A stretch of 64,000 nucleotides of DNA, taken from positions 87,516 through 151,515 of the forward strand of contig JACAEQ010000036.1 in the NCBI GenBank assembly GCA_013388755.1. The letters are read 5' to 3'. The position numbers were made by a program, and so were the translations under genes. This stretch comes from Chloroflexota bacterium (GTDB lineage Bacteria > Chloroflexota > Chloroflexia > Chloroflexales > Roseiflexaceae). Below are positions 9,317 to 19,178 of the stretch, piece by piece. Below the pieces are notes generated by a model. It was given only the letters and a program-made list of their open reading frames with translations, was not told the origin of the DNA and did not search any database. Position 1 is the stretch's first letter, and each line of letters opens with the position of its first letter.

Positions 9317-10575
9317 ACGCACAGGATCACATGACGCAAAATCAGCCCCAGGGCTGGCAACGCACACTCTATATTCTGGTGGCAGCCCAGCTGGTCTCGG
9401 CAATCGGCTTCGGCATGTTCTTTCCGTTCTTGCCGTTGTACGTCGAACAACTGGGAACTCGCACCGGTCTGAGCCTGGAGTTCTGGGCCGGGATGGTGTA
9501 TGCCGGTCAGGCGCTCGCAATGGCGATCACATCGCCGATCTGGGGAGCGCTCGCTGATCGCTATGGGCGCAAGGCGATGATCGAACGCGCCATGTATGGC
9601 GGCGCGATCATCATCCTGCTCATGGGGTTCGCTCGTTCGGCAGAGGAACTGGCGGCGCTCCGCGCCATCCAGGGCATGATCACCGGTACCATTGCCGCCA
9701 TCAACGCCCTCGCCGCCTCGTTTGTGCCACGCGAGCGCACAGGATACGCAATGGGTTTGCTGCAGGTCGGGTTGTGGGCCGGCATTGCCGCCGGGCCACT
9801 CCTGGGCGGCATTGTGGCGGATGCACTCGGGTTTCGCGCGGCATTCCTCATCACTGCCGTGTTGCTGGTCATCGCCGGCATCGTGGTGACCTTCGCGGTG
9901 AACGAACGCTTTACGCCGCCTGAAGGGGTGCGACGTCCGAATATTCTGAGCGACTGGCGGCGTGTCATGGCATTGCCGGGCGTGGCTCCAGCCTATGCGA
10001 CACGATTCCTTAACTGGCTGGGGCCAAATATGTTGCTGCCGGTGTTGCCGCTCTACATCGCGTCACTCTTGCATGGCAGCGATCGAATCAGCACGTTTAC
10101 CGGCCTGGTTGTCGGGCTCTCCTCGGCAGCCGGGACTATGAGCGCACTTTATCTCGGCCGGCTGGGCGACCGCGTCGGGCACCGGCGCGTGCTGCTACCA
10201 GGCACGCTGATTGCAGCGTTCGCTTTCCTGCCGCAGGCGTTCGTCACTGAGGGATGGCACCTGTTACTCTTGCAAGCGCTGACCGGCGCGGCAACCGGCG
10301 GTATGAACCCGGCGCTCAGCGCGTTGCTCACGCGCTACACTCGGGCAGGCGACGAAGGGTCCGTGTTTGGCATTGACAACTCGGTGAACGCAAGCGCCCG
10401 CGCCGCCGCGCCGCTCCTGGGCGCCGCGGTGGCTGCATGGTTCGGCCTGCCGTCGATCTTTATCGTTACCGCGCTGGTGCTCCTTGGCGCGGCGGCGCTC
10501 GTGTTCCGTCACCTGCCGGAACATACTCCTGTTCCACCATCCGTGGCGCCTGCCCCCCGGCAACGCCGGGTATAG
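9313..10575 (+). CDS. MFS transporter (multidrug-efflux type)
   Basis: The 420-residue protein has about 12 hydrophobic segments. The loop 2-3 signature is GALADRYGRKAM (near residue 78), and its counterpart in the second half is GRLGDRVGHRR (near residue 278). This is the DHA1-like layout of proton-coupled efflux pumps. The GTG start overlaps the lysZ stop; an ATG six codons later is an alternative start. The substrate is unknown. Translational coupling to lysZ suggests an amino-acid-related substrate, which is only inference. Confidence 0.85.
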   Translation: MNAQDHMTQNQPQGWQRTLYILVAAQLVSAIGFGMFFPFLPLYVEQLGTRTGLSLEFWAGMVYAGQALAMAITSPIWGALADRYGRKAMIERAMYGGAIIILLMGFARSAEELAALRAIQGMITGTIAAINALAASFVPRERTGYAMGLLQVGLWAGIAAGPLLGGIVADALGFRAAFLITAVLLVIAGIVVTFAVNERFTPPEGVRRPNILSDWRRVMALPGVAPAYATRFLNWLGPNMLLPVLPLYIASLLHGSDRISTFTGLVVGLSSAAGTMSALYLGRLGDRVGHRRVLLPGTLIAAFAFLPQAFVTEGWHLLLLQALTGAATGGMNPALSALLTRYTRAGDEGSVFGIDNSVNASARAAAPLLGAAVAAWFGLPSIFIVTALVLLGAAALVFRHLPEHTPVPPSVAPAPRQRRV

Positions 10576-10639
10576 AGCGAACCGCGGTTGTTCGTCAATG
10601 ACACGCCGTACGCGGTGGCGTACCAGCAGAGTCGATCAT

Positions 10640-10692
10640 CCGGCGGCGGGAAGGCGGTTGCACCGCGGAAGAGAACGCCGTCCCGCCGGCGG
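10640..10692. terminator. GC-rich hairpin between convergent genes
   Basis: An inverted repeat CCGGCGGCGGGAAGGCG / CGCCGTCCCGCCGGCGG with few mismatches lies between the convergent MFS and PPOX genes. It has no clear T-run on either side, so it is a possible bidirectional transcription stop rather than a textbook one. The rest of the 193-bp gap shows nothing else except a lone repeat end at 10766. Confidence 0.45.
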
Positions 10693-10765
10693 ATGGGCAC
10701 TGGCATGCGCCCGGCTGGCCGATGGCGCGCGTGACCGCGTCACTCCAGTCATTGCCAGGACATCG

Positions 10766-10780
10766 AGCCTATCCGAGTCG
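10766..10780. repeat. Solo end of the CCTATCCGA repeat
   Basis: GAGCCTATCCGA appears here without the rest of the element. Read on the - strand, its TCGGATAG supplies the last glycine codon and the TAG stop of the PPOX gene. It marks either a decayed copy or a shared target sequence. Confidence 0.5.
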
Positions 10781-11260
10781 CGAGTTCATCGCCGCTGCCT
10801 GGCGCAGGTGCGCAATGGTCAGGGTATACGCTCGCGCAAACCCGCCAACATAGCGCGCGCCGTCAACCGCGAAACGGTAGAGATCGAAATCGGCGAAATC
10901 GAAGAGCATCGCTGCTGCTGGATGGCGCGCGAGGTATCGCGCCTGGCCGGCCAGGTATGCCGGGCTGTCGCGTGGCGTCAGTTCGACACGACCACTGAGG
11001 GTCACACGCGCGAGCGTCTGCACATCGTCAACCTCAGGCCGCTCCGGCTCGGCAATCAGCAATGACGCGCGTGGATCGGCTCGCAGATGCCGGCTATGCG
11101 GTGATAGACCGCTCAGGTGCAACAGGAATCCGCAGAGGTCGTCTTCGGCGACATAGGCGACCAGCGAGACAAAAGGTGCACCATCGGCCAGGGTGCCGAG
11201 TGCAGCGACACGCTGGTCACGGATGAGTTGCGCCACAAGGGTGAGTTCGTCCTGGAGCAT
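10769..11260 (-). CDS. PPOX-fold flavin/heme-binding protein (HugZ-like)
   Basis: The 163-residue protein has the pyridoxamine-phosphate-oxidase-like split barrel: an N-terminal RVAALGTLADGAPFVSLV strand pair, then SPHSRHLRADPRASLLI and a C-terminal FDLYRFAVDGARYVGGF. This layout matches HugZ-like heme-utilisation proteins. An AAGGAA site lies before the ATG on the - strand. It interrupts the lysine cluster in the opposite direction and has no evident link to it. The true substrate is unknown. Confidence 0.75.
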   Translation of the reverse strand: MLQDELTLVAQLIRDQRVAALGTLADGAPFVSLVAYVAEDDLCGFLLHLSGLSPHSRHLRADPRASLLIAEPERPEVDDVQTLARVTLSGRVELTPRDSPAYLAGQARYLARHPAAAMLFDFADFDLYRFAVDGARYVGGFARAYTLTIAHLRQAAAMNSRLG

Positions 11261-11388
11261 GGCTGGTTCCTTTGATAAGATGTACCGGATGTGTTCGCCC
11301 TACGGCATACGTCGTATCGCAGCATGGAGCAGCTGCTAGCTGTCACGCGACCTGAGGGCCGCGTGACCCTGAGCCTGGAGAATACTGT

Positions 11389-12561
11389 ATGATGCCGGCT
11401 ACGACAACAGAGTCTATCATAGCTACCGAGTCAGCGTACACTTCCGGCGCCTACCCCAAGCGTCCGATCGCTCTTGTACGCGGTGTGGACGCCACTGTGT
11501 GGGATGCAGATGGCCGCGAATATATTGACTGCGTCGGCGGGCAGGGTGCAGCCAACCTGGGTCATGCCCATCCGGCAGTGGTGGCGGCGATCTGCGAACA
11601 GGCCGGGCGCCTGATCAGTTGCCCGGAGATCTTCTATAACGATGTGCGAGCCGCCTACCTGCAGGAACTGGCGGCAGCATTGCCCTACACGGCACGGATC
11701 TTCCTGTGCAACTCCGGCGCGGAGGCAATCGAAGGTGCACTGAAAATTGCACGCCTGCATACCGGACGCACCGGCATCGTCGCCGCAGTACGTGCCTTCC
11801 ACGGCCGTACCATGGGCGCACTCTCCGCCACCTTCGAACCAAGGTACCGCGAGCCGTTTCAGCCGCTTGTTCCGGGCTTTCGCCACGTCCCATACAATAA
11901 GATCGAAGCACTCGACGCTGCCGTTGATGAGCAGACGGCGGCCGTTCTGCTCGAGCCGGTTCAGGGCGAGGGCGGCGTGCACCCGGCTGCGCCCGGCTAC
12001 CTGGCCGCCGCGGAACGCATCTGTTGCGAGCGTGGGGCGCTCCTGATCATTGATGAGGTGCAGACCGGTTTTGGCCGCACCGGCGCACTCTTTGCCATTG
12101 AACATCACGGGATCGCGCCCGCACTCCTCTGCCTGGCCAAATCGATTGCTGGCGGGCTGGCAATGGGCGCAATCGCCATGCACGAATCGCTCGGCTCGTT
12201 GCCACTCGCCAGCCATGGAACGACCTTCGGCGGATCTCCGATCGCCTGCGCCGCAGCCCGCGCCGCGCTCCATGCGCTGCGCGAACAGGATCTGCCGCGC
12301 CAGGCCGCGGAAAAAGGCGCGTATCTTCTTGGCCGGCTGAACGATCTCCCTCTGCCGCGCGTGCGTGCCGTGCGCGGTCAGGGATTGCTCATCGGCCTGG
12401 AACTGAAAGAGCGTGTACAGCCGTTCCTCGTGACCCTCATGGAACGTGGCGTGCTGGCATTGCCCGCTGGCCCGAATGTCTTGCGCCTGCTGCCGCCGCT
12501 GGTGATCACCTACGCGCAACTCGATGCCGTTGTTGCCGCAATCGCCGAGGTGCTGGCATGA
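11389..12561 (+). CDS. lysJ: LysJ: LysW-aminoadipate semialdehyde aminotransferase
   Basis: This 390-residue class III PLP aminotransferase of the ArgD/LysJ type transfers an amino group from glutamate to the LysW-bound semialdehyde. Visible features are [15 protein letters not shown], the [12 protein letters not shown] loop, the [14 protein letters not shown]-ring motif and the Schiff-base lysine in [15 protein letters not shown] site precedes two adjacent ATGs (11389 and 11392). Its stop overlaps the lysK ATG (ATGA). ArgD is the alternative; coupling to lysK supports LysJ. Confidence 0.9.
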   Translation: MMPATTTESIIATESAYTSGAYPKRPIALVRGVDATVWDADGREYIDCVGGQGAANLGHAHPAVVAAICEQAGRLISCPEIFYNDVRAAYLQELAAALPYTARIFLCNSGAEAIEGALKIARLHTGRTGIVAAVRAFHGRTMGALSATFEPRYREPFQPLVPGFRHVPYNKIEALDAAVDEQTAAVLLEPVQGEGGVHPAAPGYLAAAERICCERGALLIIDEVQTGFGRTGALFAIEHHGIAPALLCLAKSIAGGLAMGAIAMHESLGSLPLASHGTTFGGSPIACAAARAALHALREQDLPRQAAEKGAYLLGRLNDLPLPRVRAVRGQGLLIGLELKERVQPFLVTLMERGVLALPAGPNVLRLLPPLVITYAQLDAVVAAIAEVLA

Positions 12562-13634
12562 TCGATCCAGTTGCCCTCCTGACACACATGCTCGACATCC
12601 CATCAGTCTCGACACAGGAAGCGCACCTTGCACGGTTCCTGGTCGCGCAAATGAGCCGCCTCGGGTTTGAGAGTTTTGTTGACGACGCCGGGAACGCCGT
12701 CGGTATCGCCGGTTCAGGTCCCGATATTGTCTTGCTGGGGCATATTGATACGGTGGCCGGCCATGTACCGGTGCGCGTGGAAGGTGGCAGGCTCTACGGG
12801 CGTGGTGCCGTTGACGCCAAAGGACCGTTCGCCGCCTTTATCTGCGCTGCGGCGCGCCTGGCCGGCAGCAAGGCTCTTCCCGGCCGGCTGGTGCTCATTG
12901 GCGCGGTGGAAGAAGAAGCTGCATCATCAAAAGGCGCGAAGTATGCTGTAACCCGCTACAACCCTGTAGCATGCGTCATTGGCGAGCCCAGCGGCTGGGA
13001 TCGGCTGACCCTGGGCTACAAAGGCCGATTACTTGTTGACGGCATCTGGAAGCAACCAGCGGCCCACAGCGCCGGGCGCGAGCCCTCCGCTGCCGAACGA
13101 GCGGTTGCGTGCTGGAATGCGATCGTGGATCATTGCACCGCCTACAATGACGGTCGCGCACGCCTGTTCGACCAGTTACTCCCTTCGCTTCGCGCCATCC
13201 GAAGCTGGAGCGACGGCCTGACCGAGCAGGCTGAATGGACGGTCGGCGTTCGCTTGCCACCGGCAATATCGCCCGATACACTGGCAACCACGATCACCGG
13301 GCTGGCACACGGCGGCATGCTGCAGTTTCATGACCTGTGTCCGGCATACCAGGCGGAGAAGAACACACCCCTCGTGCGCGCCTTTCTCAAGGGCATTCGC
13401 GTTGCCGGCGGCCACCCTGGATTCGTCCTCAAAACCGGCACGTCAGACATGAATGTGGTCGGCCCGGTGTGGCAATGTCCTATCCTTGCCTATGGCCCCG
13501 GCGACTCCAACCTGGATCACACACCCGATGAGCACGTCGTGATTGAAGAGTTCTTGCGGGCGATCGATGTGCTGGCGATCGCATTGCGGAGCCTTGAAGA
13601 ACAGGACGCAGGCGGTGGCGGAGCACGCGCGTGA
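12558..13634 (+). CDS. lysK: LysK: LysW-lysine hydrolase (M20 peptidase)
   Basis: This 358-residue M20-family metallohydrolase releases lysine from LysW, the last step of the pathway. Metal-binding motifs are LLGHIDTV (near residue 55) and [10 protein letters not shown], followed by the catalytic acid region [13 protein letters not shown]. The final metal histidine is probably in [12 protein letters not shown]. Translation is coupled to lysJ by a 4-nt overlap. An ornithine-releasing role is possible if the carrier also serves arginine synthesis. Confidence 0.9.
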   Translation: MIDPVALLTHMLDIPSVSTQEAHLARFLVAQMSRLGFESFVDDAGNAVGIAGSGPDIVLLGHIDTVAGHVPVRVEGGRLYGRGAVDAKGPFAAFICAAARLAGSKALPGRLVLIGAVEEEAASSKGAKYAVTRYNPVACVIGEPSGWDRLTLGYKGRLLVDGIWKQPAAHSAGREPSAAERAVACWNAIVDHCTAYNDGRARLFDQLLPSLRAIRSWSDGLTEQAEWTVGVRLPPAISPDTLATTITGLAHGGMLQFHDLCPAYQAEKNTPLVRAFLKGIRVAGGHPGFVLKTGTSDMNVVGPVWQCPILAYGPGDSNLDHTPDEHVVIEEFLRAIDVLAIALRSLEEQDAGGGGARA

Positions 13635-13661
13635 CCATGCGCGTGCACACCCGCCGTGGGG

Positions 13662-13670
13662 TGGTATAAT
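13662..13670 (+). promoter_or_regulatory. Extended -10 promoter element
   Basis: TGGTATAAT fits the extended -10 consensus TGnTATAAT. No good -35 hexamer sits 17 bp upstream. It would start a transcript about 30 nt ahead of the ATG at 13707. Confidence 0.5.
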
Positions 13671-13706
13671 GCACCCGGAGAACCGCAATATCGCCGGAGG
13701 ACCGCA

Positions 13707-14051
13707 ATGCCCGAACCGTTTGCGGCGCGCAATGGCGCCGTGCACGGCCTCATCGAGCCGCCTGCGCCTGAAGAAAGTCTGGCTGACGCCCGGCGCCGCA
13801 TGGCGCGCACGTTTCGGCGCGATGAACTGGTATGGATCATCACCGAGCGCTACGACACGCATGCCGCCGCATGGTTGATAGATGTGCTGCGCCAGGGCGC
13901 CGAGGGGCGCTGGATGCGCCAGCGCTACCGCTACGACTCGCAGGCCGGTGTGCTCTATTTCCTCGGCGAAAGCGCGATCGATCCTGGCTCGTTCCGCGCC
14001 TTGCGCCGTGAGAGTGCACCGTTTGATGTGGCTGCGTGGCAGGATCGCTAG
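13707..14051 (+). CDS. Hypothetical protein, 114 aa
   Basis: This is a small soluble protein rich in Arg and aromatic residues, with a segment of alternating polar and hydrophobic residues (DELVWIITERYDTHAAAWLID). I recognise no family. The ATG at 13707 is chosen over upstream in-frame starts because GGAGGA lies just before it and an extended -10 sits about 40 bp upstream. It precedes the peptidase gene by 27 bp, so the two are probably cotranscribed. Confidence 0.6.
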   Translation: MPEPFAARNGAVHGLIEPPAPEESLADARRRMARTFRRDELVWIITERYDTHAAAWLIDVLRQGAEGRWMRQRYRYDSQAGVLYFLGESAIDPGSFRALRRESAPFDVAAWQDR

Positions 14052-14078
14052 TACGCTCAAGCGTCGAGGACATCTGCT

Positions 14079-16139
14079 GTGCCCGACTCTCCCGTATGCT
14101 TCGAGATTGATGACCTCTATCGCCTCGGCTGGCTGGAAGATCCACGCATCCGCCCCGATGGCAGCGAGATTGCATTCGTGCGTGTGACGCTCGACCGCAT
14201 TGGTGATACGTATCAGCGTGCGATCTGGCTCGCACCGGCAGAGGGCGCCCCGCCACGCCGCTTTACGTCTGGCACGAAGGATACATCACCCCGCTGGAGC
14301 CCCGATGGCACCCGCCTGGCCTTTGTGGCGGCGCGCGACGGTGCGAAGCCGCAGTTGTATGTCATCCGGCGCGATGGCGGCGAAGCACGTTGCCTGACAT
14401 CGTTGCCGCATGGCGTCAGTGACCCGGCCTGGAGCCCGGACGGTCGCAGTATTGCGTTTCTGGCGCGCCTGAATGCCGCAGAGCGCGCTCGCGAGGACTC
14501 TGGCGAACCTGCGCCTGCGCCCGCCGATGAGTTTGACCGCCAGCAGGCCATGGCGCGCCGTGAGCATGAAGAACAACGCCGCTTCGATCCGCGCGTCGTT
14601 GCGCGCCTGCCCTACCGCGCCGAAACCAGTTTCTTCGATGACCGCTACGCTCAGATCTATGTGGTGGCGCTGAACGACGACGACGATGCACCGCCCCCGA
14701 CGCCACGCCGCCTTACCGATGCCGACCTGCACTTCGGTGCGCCGGTCTGGGAATCCGATGGCGCCGCGCTTCTGACAACTGCCTCGCGCGACCCCGAGGG
14801 GGACTCGCAGTTCTTCTTCTTCGATGTGCTACGCGTACACGTGCCGCCGGAGGGTCGTGCCGAACCACAGCGCCTCACAACACCCGGCTTCACCCACGGA
14901 AGCCCGCGTATCTCACCGGATGGGCGCTGGATCGCCTGTGTGCGCACACCGGAAGATCGCCCGTTTGCGGCAGCCACGTCGCTCGTGGTGCTGGATCGCG
15001 CTGGCGGCGAGCCGCGCGATCTGACATCCGCTGCCGACCTGAATGTCGTGGCGTATGACTGGTTGCCGGGGAGCGATGGCCTGGTGTGTCTTTCCGGCGT
15101 GCGTGGGGCACAACCACTCTGGCACGTGACCCTGGATGACAACACGTGCCGGCGCACCGGCGATGCAACCGCTGCGCGCATCATCACCGAGTTCGATGTG
15201 GCCGCCGATGGCAGCGTGGCCTTCGTGGCCGGCGACGCCACCAACCCTTGCGAGCTCTATCTCCGCCGGCCCGATGGCGGTGAGCAGCGGCTGACGGCCT
15301 TTAACGCGCCCCTGCTTGCGGAACGCCTGGTCGCGCCGTTCGAGGAAGTCGTCTACCACGCTCCCGATGGGCGCGAGGTCCAGGGGTGGATCCTCCATCC
15401 GCCTGGCTTCGACCCGCACCGCCCCGGCGGCTACCCGCTGGCGGTCTACATCCACGGCGGGCCATACCTGATGTGGGGGCCCGGCGTGCGGAGCATGTGG
15501 CATGAATGGCAGGTGGCCGCGGCGCGCGGCTATGTGGTGTTCTTCTGCAACCCGCGCGGGTCCGATGGCTACGGCGAGGCATGGCGCTTTGCCAGCCAGG
15601 CGCAGTGGGGGGTCGCCGATGCGCCCGACATTCTTGCCGGCATTGATGAGATCATTAAGCGCGGAGGTATTGATCCGCACCGTGTGGCGGTCACCGGCGG
15701 CTCCTATGGCGGTTATATGACCGCCTGGCTCATCGCGCACAGCGATCGCTTCGCCTGCGCGGCAGCGGCGCGCGGGGTGTACAATCTGCTGACACAGCAT
15801 AGCACCAGTGATGCCCACGAACTGGTTGAGCTGGCATTTGAAGGGTTCCCCTGGGAGAACCACGAACTCCTCTGGCGCCACTCGCCGCTGGCTCACGCGC
15901 ACCGTATCACGACGCCGCTGCTCATTTTGCATAGCGAGCATGATTACCGCGTGCCGATCAGCGAAGCGGAACAGTTGTTTGCTTTCCTGCGCCGACGTAA
16001 ACAGACGGTTGAATTCGTGCGCTATCCGCGTGAAGGGCACGAGTTGACACGTACTGGCGAACCACGGCATCGGGCCGATCATATGCGGCGAATCCTTGAC
16101 TGGTTCGATCGTTTCTGCCAGGCGCACGCAACCGGCTGA
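14079..16139 (+). CDS. S9-family serine peptidase (acylaminoacyl-peptidase / prolyl-oligopeptidase type)
   Basis: The 686-residue protein has an N-terminal beta-propeller (repeated SPDGR/SPDGT-like blades, for example near residues 70, 115 and 285) and a C-terminal alpha/beta hydrolase. The catalytic triad is visible: Ser in TGGSYGGYMT (about residue 543), Asp in HSEHDYRVP (about 621) and His in REGHELTR (about 654). No signal peptide is seen, so it is probably a cytoplasmic oligopeptidase. The GTG start has GAGGA upstream. Confidence 0.88.
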   Translation: MPDSPVCFEIDDLYRLGWLEDPRIRPDGSEIAFVRVTLDRIGDTYQRAIWLAPAEGAPPRRFTSGTKDTSPRWSPDGTRLAFVAARDGAKPQLYVIRRDGGEARCLTSLPHGVSDPAWSPDGRSIAFLARLNAAERAREDSGEPAPAPADEFDRQQAMARREHEEQRRFDPRVVARLPYRAETSFFDDRYAQIYVVALNDDDDAPPPTPRRLTDADLHFGAPVWESDGAALLTTASRDPEGDSQFFFFDVLRVHVPPEGRAEPQRLTTPGFTHGSPRISPDGRWIACVRTPEDRPFAAATSLVVLDRAGGEPRDLTSAADLNVVAYDWLPGSDGLVCLSGVRGAQPLWHVTLDDNTCRRTGDATAARIITEFDVAADGSVAFVAGDATNPCELYLRRPDGGEQRLTAFNAPLLAERLVAPFEEVVYHAPDGREVQGWILHPPGFDPHRPGGYPLAVYIHGGPYLMWGPGVRSMWHEWQVAAARGYVVFFCNPRGSDGYGEAWRFASQAQWGVADAPDILAGIDEIIKRGGIDPHRVAVTGGSYGGYMTAWLIAHSDRFACAAAARGVYNLLTQHSTSDAHELVELAFEGFPWENHELLWRHSPLAHAHRITTPLLILHSEHDYRVPISEAEQLFAFLRRRKQTVEFVRYPREGHELTRTGEPRHRADHMRRILDWFDRFCQAHATG

Positions 16140-16163
16140 CAGACGCCGCACGGAAGGAGACCG

Positions 16164-16424
16164 ATGACCGACCATCACAACGCTGGCGCACCGCATCCAT
16201 GGGCCGACCTGACGGCGTCACAGGCGCTGGGGCTGTTGCTGCACGAATTATATGGCCCGGTGAGCGCCCTTGGCGACCAGGTAAGCCGGCTGACGAACGA
16301 TACGCTCGATGCACAGGAGCGCACCGAATTGATCAGGCACATGCGCGCGCGGGTGGACGACCTGGGCCGGCTGATCGTGCTGCTGAAACGGTATCTTGAC
16401 GAACGGCACGACACCACTTCGTAG
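16164..16424 (+). CDS. Small HisKA-like helical protein, 86 aa
   Basis: The protein is predicted to be two long helices. The first contains LLLHELYGPVSALGDQV, which resembles the H-box (H-E-x-x-x-P) of histidine-kinase dimerisation domains; the second (MRARVDDLGRLIVLLKRYL) resembles the partner helix. No ATP-binding domain follows, so any kinase activity would need a partner. A strong GGAAGGAG site supports translation. The HisKA resemblance is my reading and could be coincidental. Confidence 0.6.
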   Translation: MTDHHNAGAPHPWADLTASQALGLLLHELYGPVSALGDQVSRLTNDTLDAQERTELIRHMRARVDDLGRLIVLLKRYLDERHDTTS

Positions 16425-16441
16425 CCGCTCGATGACATGCT

Positions 16442-18196
16442 ATGCAGGGTATCTTCATTCGTCGCAAGCTGCTGACCGAGCGCCAGGAAGCGCTGCTTGA
16501 ACGGATCCGCGCCGTCCTCGAGGCGCTGCGCGCTGCGTTGCACCGCTTCGGCACGGATGTTGCGCCTGCCGATGCGCGAACCCTCGATGAGACCCTTGCG
16601 CATCTCGATGAGCTGTTCTTGCTGGTCGTCGCCGGCGAGTATAACTCCGGCAAGTCGAGCTTCATCAATGCCCTGCTGGGCGAGACGATCGTGGCCGAGG
16701 GAGTGACGCCGACGACCGACCGCATCACCATCCTGCGTCACGGCGACGAACCGGGCGAGTCGGTTGCTGATGCCTTTCTGGTCGAACAGCGCTTCCCCGC
16801 CGAGGTGTTGCGTCGCATAGCCATCGTGGACACACCTGGCACCAACGCCATCATCCGGCGTCACGAGGAATTGACGCGCGAGTTCATCCCGCGCGCCGAC
16901 CTGGTGCTGTTTGTCACCTCCGCTGATCGCCCGTTCTCCGAAAGCGAACGCGCGTTCCTTGAAGTCATTCGCGCCTGGGGCAAGAAGGTCGTGATTGTGC
17001 TCAACAAGGTCGACCTGCTTGATGAGGCCGGCCTGGCCGAGGTGGTTGAGTTTGTAGGCCGGCACGCTGAAGACCTGTTCGGCACGCGGCCCGAGATCTT
17101 CGCCGTGTCGTCGCGCATGGCACGGCTTGCGCGCGAGACGGGCGACCAGTCGCAATGGCAGGCAAGCCGCTTTGCCGCAGTTGAACGCTATATTGGCGAA
17201 ACGCTCGACGAGGAACAGCGTGTGCGCCTCAAACTGCTCTCGCCGCTCGGCGTGGCCCGCCGTTTCGCCGAAGCGTATCTTGGCGTCGCCGAAGAGCGCC
17301 TGGAGACGCTGCGTACCGATATCGCGACGATCGAGAATATTGAACGCCAGCTCGATGCGTTCCGTGACGACCTCCGCACCGATTTTCGGTACCACCAGAC
17401 GGAGGTTGAAAACATCCTCAATGAGTTCGAATTGCGCGGTATGCAGTTCTTCGACGACACGATCCGCCTGGGTAACCTGCCGAACATGGTGCGCCGCCAG
17501 CACGAGATCGCCGAGACCTTCGAACGCGAGATCGTCGCCGATGTACCGCAGCAGATCGAGGCGCGCCTGCAGACGCTGATTGACTGGATGGTAGAGAAGA
17601 ATCTGCGGATGTGGCAGGCGATTATGGATTACCTGCGCCGCGAACGCGCCATCGAACAACGCACCGGCTTGATCGGCGAGGTTGGCGGCAGCTTTGCGTA
17701 TAATCGTAGCGCGTTGATTGAGAGTGTGGCGCGTGAAGCGCAGAAAGTAATAGCGACCTACGATCGCGAGGCCGAAGCGCAGGTGCTGGCCGAGGAAGTG
17801 CGCGCCGCGATCGCCGGGTCGGCGCTGGCAGGCGCAGGCGCGGTCGGCATCGGCGCGTTGCTGGTGCTGCTCCTGAAAGGCGCCCTGCTCGATGTTAGCG
17901 GCGTGCTGGCGGCGGGCGTCCTTGCGATTGGCGGCCTGTACCTGATCCCCAACAAACGACGTCAGGTAAAGCGCCAGTTCCACCAGCGCCTCGTCGAGTT
18001 GCGCGATAACCTGGCGCAAACGATGGAACGCCAGTTTGGTAGTGAACTCGAGCGCATGATCGCGCGTATCTACGAAGCGATCACACCCTACACCCGTTTC
18101 GTCCGCGTCCAGCACGATCTGCTGCTGGCCGTGCAACGTGACCTGTCGGATACCGAGGTGGAGATTGGTAAACTGATTGCAGATATTGAACGTTAA
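16442..18196 (+). CDS. Dynamin-family GTPase
   Basis: The 584-residue protein has all GTPase motifs near its N-terminus: G1 GEYNSGKS (residues 65-72), G3 DTPG (130-133) and G4 NKVD (188-191). A long helical stalk follows, and a hydrophobic stretch at about residues 456-500 is likely to form a membrane-inserting hairpin. A short helical tail ends the protein. Bacterial dynamin-like proteins remodel or protect membranes. It lies 17 bp after the HisKA-like gene. The exact role is unknown. Confidence 0.85.
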   Translation: MQGIFIRRKLLTERQEALLERIRAVLEALRAALHRFGTDVAPADARTLDETLAHLDELFLLVVAGEYNSGKSSFINALLGETIVAEGVTPTTDRITILRHGDEPGESVADAFLVEQRFPAEVLRRIAIVDTPGTNAIIRRHEELTREFIPRADLVLFVTSADRPFSESERAFLEVIRAWGKKVVIVLNKVDLLDEAGLAEVVEFVGRHAEDLFGTRPEIFAVSSRMARLARETGDQSQWQASRFAAVERYIGETLDEEQRVRLKLLSPLGVARRFAEAYLGVAEERLETLRTDIATIENIERQLDAFRDDLRTDFRYHQTEVENILNEFELRGMQFFDDTIRLGNLPNMVRRQHEIAETFEREIVADVPQQIEARLQTLIDWMVEKNLRMWQAIMDYLRRERAIEQRTGLIGEVGGSFAYNRSALIESVAREAQKVIATYDREAEAQVLAEEVRAAIAGSALAGAGAVGIGALLVLLLKGALLDVSGVLAAGVLAIGGLYLIPNKRRQVKRQFHQRLVELRDNLAQTMERQFGSELERMIARIYEAITPYTRFVRVQHDLLLAVQRDLSDTEVEIGKLIADIER

Positions 18197-18220
18197 ACGT
18201 TTCACGTTCCACGGTGATCT

Positions 18221-19051
18221 ATGCAAACATCAGGTATTGTCACGCTGACGACTGATTTTGGCCTGGCGGATAGCTATGTGGGGATCATGAAAGGCGTCAT
18301 TCTGGGGATCGCGCGCCAGGCAACGATGATTGACATCACGCACCAGATTTCGCCGCAAAACATCCATCAGGCCGCCTATATCGTTCAGACATTTGAGGAC
18401 TATTTTCCTCAAGGTACCGTTCACGTCGTGGTGGTGGATCCGGGTGTGGGCGGCAATCGGCGACGAATCGTGCTTGCCACGCCAGTGGCGCTGTATGTTG
18501 CGCCCGACAATGGTGTGCTGACCTACGTCTGGCGCGATGCAACGGCGCGCTGGGGCATGGAACGCTGCGCCGTCTATGAACTGACCGAGCCACGCTACTG
18601 GTTGCCGCATGTCAGCAGCACCTTTCACGGGCGCGACGTCTTCGCGCCCGTCGCGGCGCACCTGGCGCTGGGCGTGCCACCGGCCCGCATGGGCGAGCGG
18701 CGCGAACAGATTGTCGAAGCGCCGCTGGAGCAACCGTCGCGTGGCCGCAACGGCGAACTCGTCGGGCGGATCATTCACCTGGATAACTTCGGCAATTGCA
18801 TTACCAACATTACACCGGAGCACCTGCACGCGGCAGGCTTCGGCGACCGCGTCGTGGTCCAGCTCATCGGGCAACGCATTGACGGATTGTGCCGCATATA
18901 CGCTGATGTCGCTCTGGGGGCGCTGGTTGCCCTGATTGGCAGCAGCGACCGGCTGGAGATCGCGGTGCGCAACGGCAGCGCAGCGCAGACCCTGGGCGCC
19001 GGCATCGGCGACACGGTGCGCGTCTTTCCTGCGCCGCACGATCGATCGTGA
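18221..19051 (+). CDS. SAM hydrolase (S-adenosyl-L-methionine hydroxide adenosyltransferase, DUF62)
   Basis: The 276-residue protein matches the chlorinase/fluorinase-like DUF62 family. It has TLTTDFGLADSYVG at the N-terminus, DPGVGGNRR (near residue 75), PDNGVLT, FHGRDVFAPVAAHL and the C-terminal-domain HLDNFGNCITNI. Members lacking halogenase loops hydrolyse SAM to adenosine and methionine. No halogenase evidence is visible here. The start ATG lies 24 bp after the GTPase stop. Confidence 0.88.
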   Translation: MQTSGIVTLTTDFGLADSYVGIMKGVILGIARQATMIDITHQISPQNIHQAAYIVQTFEDYFPQGTVHVVVVDPGVGGNRRRIVLATPVALYVAPDNGVLTYVWRDATARWGMERCAVYELTEPRYWLPHVSSTFHGRDVFAPVAAHLALGVPPARMGERREQIVEAPLEQPSRGRNGELVGRIIHLDNFGNCITNITPEHLHAAGFGDRVVVQLIGQRIDGLCRIYADVALGALVALIGSSDRLEIAVRNGSAAQTLGAGIGDTVRVFPAPHDRS

Positions 19052-19149
19052 CCGTTCACCCTTCCCGACAGGGCGCCGGTGACAATGAGCCCCCGCGCGC
19101 AGAGCGAATATTTGTTCAGGTTCGACGGCAATTCTGTCACCCAACACTC

Positions 19150-19178
19150 TTGACGCTCGCCATCCAGGTTGCTATAAT
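19150..19178 (+). promoter_or_regulatory. Sigma-70-type promoter of the prkA operon
   Basis: TTGACG, a 17-bp spacer and TATAAT, with an extended TGC before the -10. This is among the best promoter matches in the window. Transcription would start near 19185, leaving a leader of about 270 nt before the prkA ATG. I see no gene in the 405-bp gap. Confidence 0.8.

Noticed and set aside
16175..18226. 683-residue open frame on the - strand opposite the dynamin-like gene
   Set aside because: It is a mirror of a real GTPase gene with full motifs; the antisense product has no recognisable family and a biased composition. Similar long antisense frames at 20313, 22707, 32453 and 35197 were rejected for the same reason.
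19052..19085. GTTCACCCTTC...CAGGGCG word shared with 51606-51632
   Set aside because: The match is short and imperfect; two copies in 64 kb may be chance.
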